From Thermodesulfobacteriota bacterium (lineage in GTDB: Bacteria; Desulfobacterota; BSN033; UBA1163), in the NCBI GenBank assembly GCA_030024065.1, contig JASEIE010000119.1, positions 1 to 10,616 of the forward strand: 10,616 bases of DNA. The letters are read 5' to 3'. Shown piece after piece: positions 1 through 6,980 of this stretch. The notes beneath the pieces are model-generated. The model did not search any database, was not told the origin of the DNA, and saw only the letters and a program-made list of their open reading frames with translations. The stretch's first letter is position 1. The number at the start of each line of letters is the position of its first letter. The position numbers were made by a program, and so were the translations under genes.

Positions 1-879
1 CTAATTACTGGAGAAAGCGGAACAGGGAAAGAATTGATTGCGAGAGCTCTCCATTTTTCTGGAATCCGACACGATGCCCCTTTTGTCGTTATCGACTGTG
101 GCGGATTGACCGAAACGATTCTGGAAAGCGAAATCTTCGGGTATATCAAAGGAGCCTTTACCGGGGCTTATCAAAATAAAAAAGGTTATTTAGAAGTTGC
201 CGAGGGCGGGACTCTATTCTTTGATGAGATCGGGGAACTTCCATATCCGTTACAGAAGAAACTCCTGAGGGTAATTCAGGAGAGGGAATTTTCGAAGGTA
301 GGTGATACGAAAGTCCACAAGACAAACATACGGATTGTTACAGCGACAAACAAAGATTTAAAGACCGAAGTAGATCAGGGAAGATTCAGGGAAGATCTTT
401 ATTACCGTTTGAACGTCATTGCTTTGCATATCCCTCCTCTTCAAAAACGACTCCATGATATTCCGTCACTTGCTTATCATTTTATACGAGAGTTCAATAT
501 AAGACTCAATAAACGGGTAACCCGAATCACCGAAGAAACATTGGGTAAAATGATGAACCACACCTGGCCTGGTAATATCCGAGAATTAAAAAACACCATT
601 GAAAAAATAATGAATTTCAAAGAGAATGAGACCATTACCCTTGAAGATTTACCGGAAGAGATAAGGAATTTGAAGGATGACAAACATTCTTTCGATCGTC
701 CTTTTAAAGATATCAAAAAGGAGGTAGTAACCCACATCAGCAAGGATTATATCAAGGGACTTTTGAGCCTCCAAAAGGGGAATGTTTCCAAGGCCGCATT
801 AAAGGCTCAAATGGATAGGGGAAATTTTCAAAAATTGATGAAACGCTTCAACATATCTGCTAAAGATTTCAGACGATAA
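1..879 (+). CDS. Sigma-54-dependent transcriptional activator, AAA+ and DNA-binding domains (5'-truncated)
   Basis: This is an NtrC-family bacterial enhancer-binding protein, which uses ATP hydrolysis to open promoters held by sigma-54 RNA polymerase. The reading frame is open from base 1, so the true start lies upstream; a TTG at 34 is inside the Walker A region and is not a credible start. Visible in order: Walker A GESGTGKE (bases 10-33), the sigma-54 contact loop GAFTGA (151-168), Walker B ending in FFDEIGELP (about 220-243), the arginine-finger region FREDLYYRLN, the sensor II region WPGNIREL, and a C-terminal Fis-type helix-turn-helix (GNVSKAAL...DRGNFQKLMKRF). The N-terminal sensory domain (receiver, PAS, GAF or other) is outside the window, so the signal is unknown. 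It lies directly upstream of, and codirectional with, a gene preceded by a sigma-54 promoter match, so it is the likely local activator (inference). Confidence 0.95.
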   Translation, partial: LITGESGTGKELIARALHFSGIRHDAPFVVIDCGGLTETILESEIFGYIKGAFTGAYQNKKGYLEVAEGGTLFFDEIGELPYPLQKKLLRVIQEREFSKVGDTKVHKTNIRIVTATNKDLKTEVDQGRFREDLYYRLNVIALHIPPLQKRLHDIPSLAYHFIREFNIRLNKRVTRITEETLGKMMNHTWPGNIRELKNTIEKIMNFKENETITLEDLPEEIRNLKDDKHSFDRPFKDIKKEVVTHISKDYIKGLLSLQKGNVSKAALKAQMDRGNFQKLMKRFNISAKDFRR

Positions 880-1093
880 AGTGAGTATGATTTACCCCAT
901 TTCTTTACTCCAAACGAAATCTTTCCGATATCACCCTCTTAATTAATAACCCTTTGATTCCAAAGTATAAAAACTGTTTTCCCATGCAAGGAAGGGGGTA
1001 TTTTTTGACCTACTTCAACCCACACTATTACTACCTCATCTTATAATTTATCGATTTCATTAGGTTTATTAATGTATTCTTTCCTATCTCACC

Positions 1094-1109
1094 CGGCAAA
1101 CTATTTGCA
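1094..1109 (+). promoter_or_regulatory. Sigma-54 (-24/-12) promoter for alanine dehydrogenase gene
   Basis: The 16 bases CGGCAAACTATTTGCA align to the sigma-54 consensus TGGCACR-N4-TTGCW with two mismatches (first T is C; C after GGCA is A). The invariant GG (1095-1096) and GC (1107-1108) have the required spacing. Counting from GC as -13/-12, transcription should start near 1120, at most about four bases before the ATG at 1124. A sigma-54 activator gene ends 214 bases upstream, which supports the call. The match was found by eye, with no score computed. Confidence 0.65.
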
Positions 1110-1123
1110 ATAAATTTTATTTA

Positions 1124-2230
1124 ATGGTTATTGGTATACCAAAAGAAATTAAGAATAATGAAAATCGAGTCGCTATTGTCCCTGCAGGAGTAAAGTCCTT
1201 TGTTAAAGGCGGCCATCGGGTTCTTATAGAAAAAGGGGCTGGTCTGGGAAGCGGTATTTCTGATGAAGAATATCTTCTCTCAGGGGCAGAAATAGTCAGT
1301 TCGAATAGAGAGTTATATGGCAGGGCAGAGATGATTTTAAAGGTCAAAGAACCTCTCCCTGATGAATATCCATTATTTCAAGAGAACCAAATCCTTTTCA
1401 CCTATCTTCACCTCGCAGTATTGCCGGAACTAACCCATGCCTTATTAAATAGAAAAATCATCGGAATCGCTTATGAAACAATACAAATAGAAGATGGATC
1501 CCTTCCTCTTTTAACCCCGATGAGTGAAATTGCTGGAAGGATGTCCATTCAAGTTGGGGCCTACATGCTCCAACGAGAGAATGGAGGCAGTGGAATTTTA
1601 TTGGGAGGGGTGCCTGGAGTGGAACCTGGTAAAATCGTTATCGTTGGAGGGGGTATTGTAGGAACAAATGCAGCGAAAATTGCAATTGGTACCGGGGCTA
1701 CCGTTACTATTATAGACAACAACCTGAACAGACTCCGTTATTTGGATGATATCTTTGCAGGAAGGATCAAGGTATTGATGTCGGATGCTGATACTATTGA
1801 ACGTTCAGTTTTAGAAACTGATTTAATCATCGGGGGTGTTCTCATACCTGGAGCGAGGGCCCCTAAACTAATTACAAGGGATATGATCTCAAAAATGAAA
1901 AAAGGAGCCGTAATCGTAGACGTGGCAGTGGATCAAGGAGGATGTGTGGAAACTTGTCATCCAACAACTCATGAAAACCCAACTTATTTGGTCGATGGAG
2001 TTGTCCATTATTGTGTTGCAAATATGCCCGGAGCCGTCCCAAGAACATCCACTTTCGCCCTGACGAATGCAACATTACCCTATGCGTTGAAAATTGCTAA
2101 CTTAGGATATCGAGAGGCGATGAAAAGAGACCCAGCTTTAAAGAAAGGATTAAATGTTTTTCAAGGGAATTTAGTCTGTACTCCAGTTGCTGAGGCAATG
2201 GGAGTAGAGTGTACCTCTATCGAATTTTAA
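1124..2230 (+). CDS. ald: Alanine dehydrogenase (NAD-dependent)
   Basis: A cytosolic enzyme that reversibly deaminates L-alanine to pyruvate, ammonia and NADH (EC 1.4.1.1). The 368-residue product has the usual family length. It begins with the family signature MVIGIPKEIKNNENRVA, which fixes the start at 1124 even though no Shine-Dalgarno sequence precedes it. Residues at the known catalytic and substrate positions are present: R15, K75 (in LKVKEP), H96 (in YLHLA), E118 and D270 (in VAVDQGG). The Rossmann fingerprint GGGIVG is at 175-180, followed by an acidic residue (D198) expected to bind the NAD ribose. It follows a sigma-54 promoter and precedes an aminotransferase gene by 103 bases. In that setting it probably recycles alanine, formed by pyruvate-dependent transamination, back to pyruvate, as in taurine-type pathways (inference). 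No truncation or missing key residue was seen. Confidence 0.96.
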   Translation: MVIGIPKEIKNNENRVAIVPAGVKSFVKGGHRVLIEKGAGLGSGISDEEYLLSGAEIVSSNRELYGRAEMILKVKEPLPDEYPLFQENQILFTYLHLAVLPELTHALLNRKIIGIAYETIQIEDGSLPLLTPMSEIAGRMSIQVGAYMLQRENGGSGILLGGVPGVEPGKIVIVGGGIVGTNAAKIAIGTGATVTIIDNNLNRLRYLDDIFAGRIKVLMSDADTIERSVLETDLIIGGVLIPGARAPKLITRDMISKMKKGAVIVDVAVDQGGCVETCHPTTHENPTYLVDGVVHYCVANMPGAVPRTSTFALTNATLPYALKIANLGYREAMKRDPALKKGLNVFQGNLVCTPVAEAMGVECTSIEF

Positions 2231-2316
2231 TATTTCCATTAAAAAGGAGGTGGTTTCATTTCGTTCATAATCCAATTCCATCGACTAAATTTTGATAATT
2301 TTTTATCTAACCATTG

Positions 2317-2325
2317 AAAGGAGGT
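2317..2325 (+). promoter_or_regulatory. Strong Shine-Dalgarno setting the aminotransferase start
   Basis: AAAGGAGGT lies eight bases before the ATG at 2334. This favours 2334 over the in-frame upstream codon at 2292, whose extra 14 residues do not resemble the family N-terminus. Confidence 0.85.
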
Positions 2326-2333
2326 TTAATATT

Positions 2334-3734
2334 ATGATCAGTGAGAAAGAACTCGAGAAATTATCTTTTCCAGATGCACCTAAGATTGTGACGGACAAGG
2401 TTCCTGGACCTAAAGGACAGAAGATTTGGGACGAGGCAGCAAAATACGAGACGCCAACAAGGGTTGGTGGAATGTACCTGCCGTTTGTATGGAACGAAGC
2501 GTTAGGCGCAACCGTCAAAGACCCTGATGGCAATATCTTTCTTGACATGACAGGGGGTCTTGGGACCAACAACACTGGGCATACCCATCCCAAGGTTGTG
2601 GAGACCATTAAAAAGCAATCAGAGAAACTGATGCATACCTTAGATATGGTCAATCCACCAAGGATGGAACTGGCTAAAAAATTATCTGAAATTATGCCTA
2701 AAGGACTAAGGGGAAATTGTTTCACCTGCTTTGCTACAAGTGGAAGTTCTGCCATAGAAATTGCAATTAAATACGCAAAAATGATTACCAAGAAAACAGA
2801 GATCATTGGTTTCCAGGGCGCTTATGCAGGAGTTTACCATGGATCATTGGCTTTGACGACTTCTTATCACTATCGGATGGGTTACAAACCTTTCATGCCA
2901 GAGGTCTATCACCTCCCCTATGGGTATTGCTACCGATGCTTTGTCAACTTGAAGTATCCAGATTGCGGCTGTGCCTGTGCAAAATATGTGGACTATGTCC
3001 TGAATACACCCTATACAGGTATTACTGAACCTGCCTGCGTGGTCGTTGAACCCATTCAGGGCGAAGGCGGCTATGTCGATCCTCCAAAAGAGTTTTACCC
3101 TATCATACGAGAGGCGTGTGACAAGTCTGGAGCATTGCTCATCGTCGATGAGATCCAAGCCGGGTTTGGCAGATCCGGAAAGATGTGGTCCATCGAACAC
3201 TGGGGAGTAGAACCAGACATCCTTGTTTGGGGCAAGGGAGTTGGAGGAGACCAACCCCTGACAGGTGTTACCGTGAAGGCTGACTTCCAGTCAAAGCTGG
3301 AAGTCGGTTCGCAACCTGCTACCTTCCCTGGAAATGCCCTCTCCTGCGCCGTTGCCTTAACAAATATAGAGATTATGACTGATCCAAAGGACGAACTCAT
3401 AAAGCGGGCAGAAGTGGTAGGTGGAGAAATAAAGAATAAATTTCTAAAAGCCGCTGAAACCAGTCCAATTATAGGTGAAGTCAGGGGTAAAGGGTTTATG
3501 CTCTCATGCGAGTTGGTTAAGGACAAAAAGACAAGGGAATCCATTAATCATGAAAAATCCTTTGGGGTTATGATAACGCTCAGAAATAACGGTGTCCTAA
3601 ACTTTATCTGCGGCCGCTACGGGAATGTCTTCAGATTTATGCCACCGTTGACAACACCAAAAGCCTATTTTGAAAAGGCGGTAAATATCTTCTTAGGTAT
3701 CCTGAAAGAGAATGAAGCAGACTTAATGAAATAA
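2334..3734 (+). CDS. Class III PLP-dependent aminotransferase (omega-amino acid/amine type) with Cys-rich insert
   Basis: A cytosolic fold-type I pyridoxal-phosphate enzyme of the class III group (GABA, beta-alanine, taurine, acetylornithine and diamine transaminases), 466 residues from the ATG with a strong ribosome site. Visible: the N-terminal GGLGTNNTGHTHP region (74-86), the phosphate-binding SGSSAIE (136-142), GAYAGVYHG (162-170), VEPIQGEGG (238-246), the cofactor aspartate in VDEIQAGFGR (D272), the Schiff-base lysine K301 in WGKGVGGDQP, and a late arginine R434 (VFRFMPP). Residues 199-215 carry C-x2-C-x8-C-x-C-x-C, a cluster absent from most textbook class III enzymes but recalled from some anaerobe homologues; it could bind metal or Fe-S, as cysteines do in mammalian GABA transaminase (inference). 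Next to ald and AOR, it probably donates amino groups to pyruvate and releases an aldehyde. The exact substrate cannot be assigned. Confidence 0.9.
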   Translation: MISEKELEKLSFPDAPKIVTDKVPGPKGQKIWDEAAKYETPTRVGGMYLPFVWNEALGATVKDPDGNIFLDMTGGLGTNNTGHTHPKVVETIKKQSEKLMHTLDMVNPPRMELAKKLSEIMPKGLRGNCFTCFATSGSSAIEIAIKYAKMITKKTEIIGFQGAYAGVYHGSLALTTSYHYRMGYKPFMPEVYHLPYGYCYRCFVNLKYPDCGCACAKYVDYVLNTPYTGITEPACVVVEPIQGEGGYVDPPKEFYPIIREACDKSGALLIVDEIQAGFGRSGKMWSIEHWGVEPDILVWGKGVGGDQPLTGVTVKADFQSKLEVGSQPATFPGNALSCAVALTNIEIMTDPKDELIKRAEVVGGEIKNKFLKAAETSPIIGEVRGKGFMLSCELVKDKKTRESINHEKSFGVMITLRNNGVLNFICGRYGNVFRFMPPLTTPKAYFEKAVNIFLGILKENEADLMK

Positions 3735-3736
3735 CG

Positions 3737-3773
3737 AAAAAGGGATTTTTTGTTCGATCAGCATCCCCTTTTT
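3737..3773 (+). terminator. Hairpin with U-rich 3' arm, possible terminator or attenuator
   Basis: AAAAAGGGAT (3737-3746) pairs with ATCCCCTTTTT (3763-3773), leaving one bulged C and a loop of about 16 bases. The 3' arm ends in five T's followed by ATTAAAA. It starts three bases after the aminotransferase stop codon. It could end transcription there or set a lower level for the AOR gene. The A-T half of the stem is weak and no folding energy was calculated. Confidence 0.5.
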
Positions 3774-3836
3774 ATTAAAACCTCGACTGAGAAGCAACAA
3801 TGGGCAAAATATCAACAAATTGAGTGCGAATTCAAT

Positions 3837-3846
3837 AAAAAGGAGG
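3837..3846 (+). promoter_or_regulatory. Shine-Dalgarno setting the AOR start
   Basis: AAAAAGGAGG lies eight bases before the ATG at 3855. It selects this codon over an in-frame alternative at 3750, which would add 35 residues and begin inside the preceding hairpin. Confidence 0.85.
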
Positions 3847-3854
3847 ACCGAAAG

Positions 3855-5570
3855 ATGGGCAAAATAATGCGTGTGAATATGTCAGATTTAAAAGTGGTTA
3901 TCGAAGAAACGCCAAAGGAATATCAGGGATTTGGTGGAAGGGGTCTGAGCTCCTATGTTATCAGCAGAGAGGTATCGCCTTTAGCCGATCCTCTTGGTAT
4001 GGAAAACAAATTGATTTTTTCTCCGGGAATTCTGGCAGGTACCACCGTCCCCAATAGTGGCAGATTGTCTGTGGGTGCAAAGAGTCCTTTGACCAACACG
4101 ATTAAGGAGGCCAATTCAGGAGGAGCAGCCGCCCAAAAGCTTGCAAAACTTGGACTTCAGGCAGTTGTGATTGAAGGTCGTGCAAAAGAGCTGACATCAT
4201 TGAAAATAGATAAGAATGGAGCAACCTTTATCCCTGCGACTCTTCTATATAAGGATCTTGGCAATTATGAGCTCATAGAGAGGTTGAGGAAGGAATTTGG
4301 GGATAACATTGCGATTATTTCTATTGGGCCAGGCGGTGAGATGAAACTCAAGGTTGCTTCTGTAGTAGTGACAACGCCTGATTTCCATATCAGAATGGCT
4401 GCCAGAGGAGGATTGGGGGCAGTGATGGGCTCCAAGAATCTAAAGGCGGTGATTATTGATGATACCGATAGTGACAAAGTGGAAGTGAAGGATCAGACGA
4501 AATTCAGAGAAGAGTCCACGGCGCTTTCAAAAGGTATATTGTCTCATCCTCTTATCGGAGTATTTAAAGAATTGGGGACAGCTTGCTTAGTGATGATGAT
4601 GAATGCCTATGGATGTTTGGCCACGAAAAACTATTCGCTCGGGCAATTTGACGGGGCTGAGAAAATCTCTGGTGAGCATATGGTTGAGATGATGAAAAAG
4701 CGCCCAAATGGCCAACATGTGCATCGCTGCATGCAGGGTTGCATTATCAATTGTTCTAATATATTTACAGATGAAAAAGGGGAAGTGATCGTTTCAGGTC
4801 TTGAGTATGAGACGATCGGATTGACTGGTTCGAACTGTATGATAAACGACATTGACATCATTGCCCATATTAATCGTGTTTGTAACGACGTGGGGGTAGA
4901 TACGATGGATGTGGGTGGAGCCGTAGCTGTTTGTATGGAGGCAGGGTTGTTGGCATGGGGAGATGGGAAAGCTGCCCTTGATCTCGTCAAAGAGATTGGG
5001 AAGGGGACGGATAAGGGTGTGATGATTGGCAACGGATGCAGGTTTACAGGCGAGAAGTTAGGAGTGAAAAGGATTCCTCATGTGAAAAGCCAGTGTTTAG
5101 CGGCCTATGACCCTCGGGGATTAAAAGGCACGGGGGTGACTTATGCAACTTCAACAATGGGGGCTGACCATACCTGTGGAAATGCCATTCCAAATCCTGC
5201 AAACCCTGCCTACAATCCGAGTGCTCCCACCGGACAGGGGCCTGTTTCGCAGTTTTTGCAATCCTATTTTGCTGCCATCGATAGCCTTGGGATGTGCCTT
5301 TTTGCTTCTCTGCCCCTTCTGGATATTCCTGAATTGCAGAAAAATCTTATTTCTTGTGTTTCAGCGAAGTTGGGGGCTCCTCTGGATGAAAATTATTTAA
5401 CCAGTTTGGGGGTATCGGTCTTGAAAGCAGAGAGGAAATTTAATGAGGCTGTAGGTTTTACAAAAATGGATGATCGGTTGCCGAGATTCTTCTTAGAGGA
5501 GAAACTGCTACCCAGCGGAAATGTTTTTGATGTTCCAGAAGAAGAGGTAGATAGCGTTTATAAATTTTAG
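3855..5570 (+). CDS. Aldehyde:ferredoxin oxidoreductase family protein (tungsten enzyme)
   Basis: A member of the AOR family, which oxidises aldehydes to carboxylic acids using a tungsten bis-pterin cofactor and a 4Fe-4S cluster, with ferredoxin as usual acceptor; expected to be cytosolic. The 571-residue product starts MGKIMRVN, as family N-termini do. Visible: FGGRGLSSYV (26-35), NSGRLSVGAKSPLT (67-80), EANSGG (85-90), RMAARGGLGAVMGSKNLKA (180-198), cluster cysteines C292, C296, C300 (C-x3-C-x3-C) and C481 in DSLGMC, pterin-contact motifs NDVGVD (344-349) and DSLGMC (476-481), a catalytic-region acidic pair in GLEYETIG (316-323), and H439 in GADHT. The first cluster spacing differs from C-x2-C-x3-C of archaeal AOR but is recalled from bacterial AOR homologues. 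A MoaD/ThiS-like gene follows at once. Next to a transaminase, it is probably the aldehyde-consuming step; substrate unknown. Confidence 0.93.
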   Translation: MGKIMRVNMSDLKVVIEETPKEYQGFGGRGLSSYVISREVSPLADPLGMENKLIFSPGILAGTTVPNSGRLSVGAKSPLTNTIKEANSGGAAAQKLAKLGLQAVVIEGRAKELTSLKIDKNGATFIPATLLYKDLGNYELIERLRKEFGDNIAIISIGPGGEMKLKVASVVVTTPDFHIRMAARGGLGAVMGSKNLKAVIIDDTDSDKVEVKDQTKFREESTALSKGILSHPLIGVFKELGTACLVMMMNAYGCLATKNYSLGQFDGAEKISGEHMVEMMKKRPNGQHVHRCMQGCIINCSNIFTDEKGEVIVSGLEYETIGLTGSNCMINDIDIIAHINRVCNDVGVDTMDVGGAVAVCMEAGLLAWGDGKAALDLVKEIGKGTDKGVMIGNGCRFTGEKLGVKRIPHVKSQCLAAYDPRGLKGTGVTYATSTMGADHTCGNAIPNPANPAYNPSAPTGQGPVSQFLQSYFAAIDSLGMCLFASLPLLDIPELQKNLISCVSAKLGAPLDENYLTSLGVSVLKAERKFNEAVGFTKMDDRLPRFFLEEKLLPSGNVFDVPEEEVDSVYKF

Positions 5571-5607
5571 ATGTTTTCTAAGAAATTCCATATAGCTCGA
5601 TAGACTG

Positions 5608-5808
5608 TTGCAAGAAGTGATGATCCCGGAAAAAGGGATTGATCTGGAGATGAATGAGGGATCTACCATTGAGAAGCTTATTCAAATCCTTCGATTGCCA
5701 CAAAATGAGGCAAGGGTCATCTTCATCAATGGCCTATTGAAAAAAACCAAAGATCTCATAAAGGATGGGGATCAAATTAGTATCTTTACGCCAATCGGTG
5801 GAGGTTAA
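5608..5808 (+). CDS. MoaD/ThiS-like small sulfur-carrier protein, 5' end uncertain
   Basis: A ubiquitin-fold protein of the MoaD/ThiS group, whose C-terminal glycine is normally thiocarboxylated to supply sulfur for molybdopterin-type cofactor or thiamin. Such genes often sit beside AOR genes, where a role in the tungsten-pterin cofactor is likely (inference). The 66-residue frame shows GIDLEMNEGSTIEKLI (10-25), the IFING turn (38-42), and the tail DGDQISIFTPIGGG (53-66) with the required terminal glycines. Starts are poor: TTG 5608, GTG 5617 and ATG 5620 all lack a good Shine-Dalgarno, and the first beta strand of the fold is missing in this frame. A separate frame from ATG 5571, immediately after the AOR stop, encodes ten residues that could be this strand. 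A one-base indel between about 5593 and 5603 may therefore have split the gene. The coordinates give the longest in-frame part. Confidence 0.8.
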   Translation: MQEVMIPEKGIDLEMNEGSTIEKLIQILRLPQNEARVIFINGLLKKTKDLIKDGDQISIFTPIGGG

Positions 5809-5928
5809 CAAAAAAGACCATTGAGATGCCGAAGTGATCAGTGGCCTAACAGAGGAGTGATTCAAGGGCCGAAGGATCTGAAGAAGATGACCCACAAAAT
5901 CATCGTCCCGGAGAGTGAGGGAATTTCA

Positions 5929-6930
5929 ATGCAGTTTCCTTTCAAGCGAGTCATTTACAGTATTGGGATTGTGATTTTTTCTCTTTGGATTTTGTTCCCT
6001 AGTTTTGGGGGATCTCAACAGAAGATATATGATGATCTTTTTTCAGCGAGTTTCCCGAATGAGAAAGAGGGTTGGGCAAGCGGCCGTTGGGGGTGTATTC
6101 TTCATACCGTGGACGGTGGAAAGACCTGGGTTCGTCAGGATACGGGAACGGATTTGACATTGAGTTCGGTCTTTTTTGTGGACAACAAGAATGGCTGGGC
6201 TGTGGGTGAAGAGGGAATCATCATCCATACAAAAGATGGGGGAAAGAACTGGGAAAAGCAGAAAAGTCCTGTTCGTTTTTTCCACATGAAAGTCCATTTT
6301 GAAACCATTTTAAAGGGCTGGATAGCAAGCGAGCAAACCCATATCCTCTATACCGAGGATGGCGGAAAAACATGGAGCATCCAGTTCAAAGATGAAGATC
6401 TTATCCTTAAATCGATATCGTTCTGCGATCCGCTTCATGGTTGGGCCGTAGGTGAGTTTGGCTTCATTTATCATACTCGAAACGGTGGAAAAACCTGGGA
6501 GAAACAGGCGGGTGAATATGGGCTTTCGGCGAAGACGGGTGAAATAGAAGGAGGTACCTTTCTGTTTGACGTCGTGGCCATTAATCTCCAGATAGCATGG
6601 GCTGTTGGAATTGATGGCTACGTTATTAAGACGGAGAATGGTGGAAAGACTTGGAGGGAGGTTAAGACAGGCGCCCCTAAGACCCAACTGTTTTGCGTCG
6701 GCTCTGACAGAGGAAAGACAATTCTGATCGGAGGGTTTGGTACGTTTTTATCCTCAGGAGACAAAGGACGCACATGGAAGACTCCTGAGTTCAAGCCTCC
6801 TGCTACTTACGATTGGATCTATGGGATTGCGAGGCGGGGTAATTATGGTTTTGTGGCAGTGGGGGGAAGTGGGATAATCTACCTTAACGACGAGAAGAAT
6901 CCCTCGATTTGGAATAAGGTTACATATTAG
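5929..6930 (+). CDS. Exported YCF48-like beta-propeller (BNR/Asp-box repeat) protein
   Basis: Six copies of an Asp-box-like motif (consensus HTxDGGKTW) recur about every 41-52 residues, at 59-67, 100-108, 141-149, 182-190, 234-242 and 276-283, most preceded by a GWAVG-type strand. This is the signature of YCF48/Hcf136-like propellers. In cyanobacteria and plastids these assist photosystem II assembly, but in non-photosynthetic bacteria they are envelope proteins of unknown role. The start at 5929 gives a clean signal peptide or anchor (KR at 6-7, then a hydrophobic stretch from about 8 to 26, then GGSQQ) and has GAGGG seven bases upstream. Earlier in-frame starts at 5821 (TTG) and 5887 (ATG) would bury that signal. 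Length is 333 residues. The RND transporter gene follows within 50 bases, so a helper role for that transporter in the periplasm is likely (inference). Confidence 0.88.
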   Translation: MQFPFKRVIYSIGIVIFSLWILFPSFGGSQQKIYDDLFSASFPNEKEGWASGRWGCILHTVDGGKTWVRQDTGTDLTLSSVFFVDNKNGWAVGEEGIIIHTKDGGKNWEKQKSPVRFFHMKVHFETILKGWIASEQTHILYTEDGGKTWSIQFKDEDLILKSISFCDPLHGWAVGEFGFIYHTRNGGKTWEKQAGEYGLSAKTGEIEGGTFLFDVVAINLQIAWAVGIDGYVIKTENGGKTWREVKTGAPKTQLFCVGSDRGKTILIGGFGTFLSSGDKGRTWKTPEFKPPATYDWIYGIARRGNYGFVAVGGSGIIYLNDEKNPSIWNKVTY

Positions 6931-6980
6931 AAGGTGACGTTGTGAACTCACCATATGAGGGTAGTGGAAAGGGTGTAATC

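Noticed and set aside
970..980. Palindrome AAAACTGTTTT about 145 bases before the predicted ald transcription start, as an activator-binding site
   Set aside because: The position suits an enhancer site, but an 11-base A/T-rich palindrome with no second copy is too likely by chance.
981..1007. Possible terminator after the sigma-54 activator (G-run followed by TATTTTTT)
   Set aside because: Only a three-base CCC/GGG stem can be drawn; not enough for an intrinsic terminator.
1058..1074. Inverted repeat CATTA-N7-TAATG before ald
   Set aside because: The arms are only five bases, A/T-rich, and closer to the promoter than usual for sigma-54 enhancer sites.
2303..3544. Three long antisense open frames opposite the aminotransferase gene (2303-2806, 2844-3254, 3095-3544)
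   Set aside because: They lie opposite a well-conserved enzyme, resemble no family I know, and lack Shine-Dalgarno sequences; they are shadows of the real gene's codon bias.
5821..5928. N-terminal extension of the YCF48-like gene from TTG 5821 or ATG 5887
   Set aside because: It would bury the signal peptide, and GAGGG before ATG 5929 gives a better start; the 120-base spacer otherwise shows nothing recognisable.
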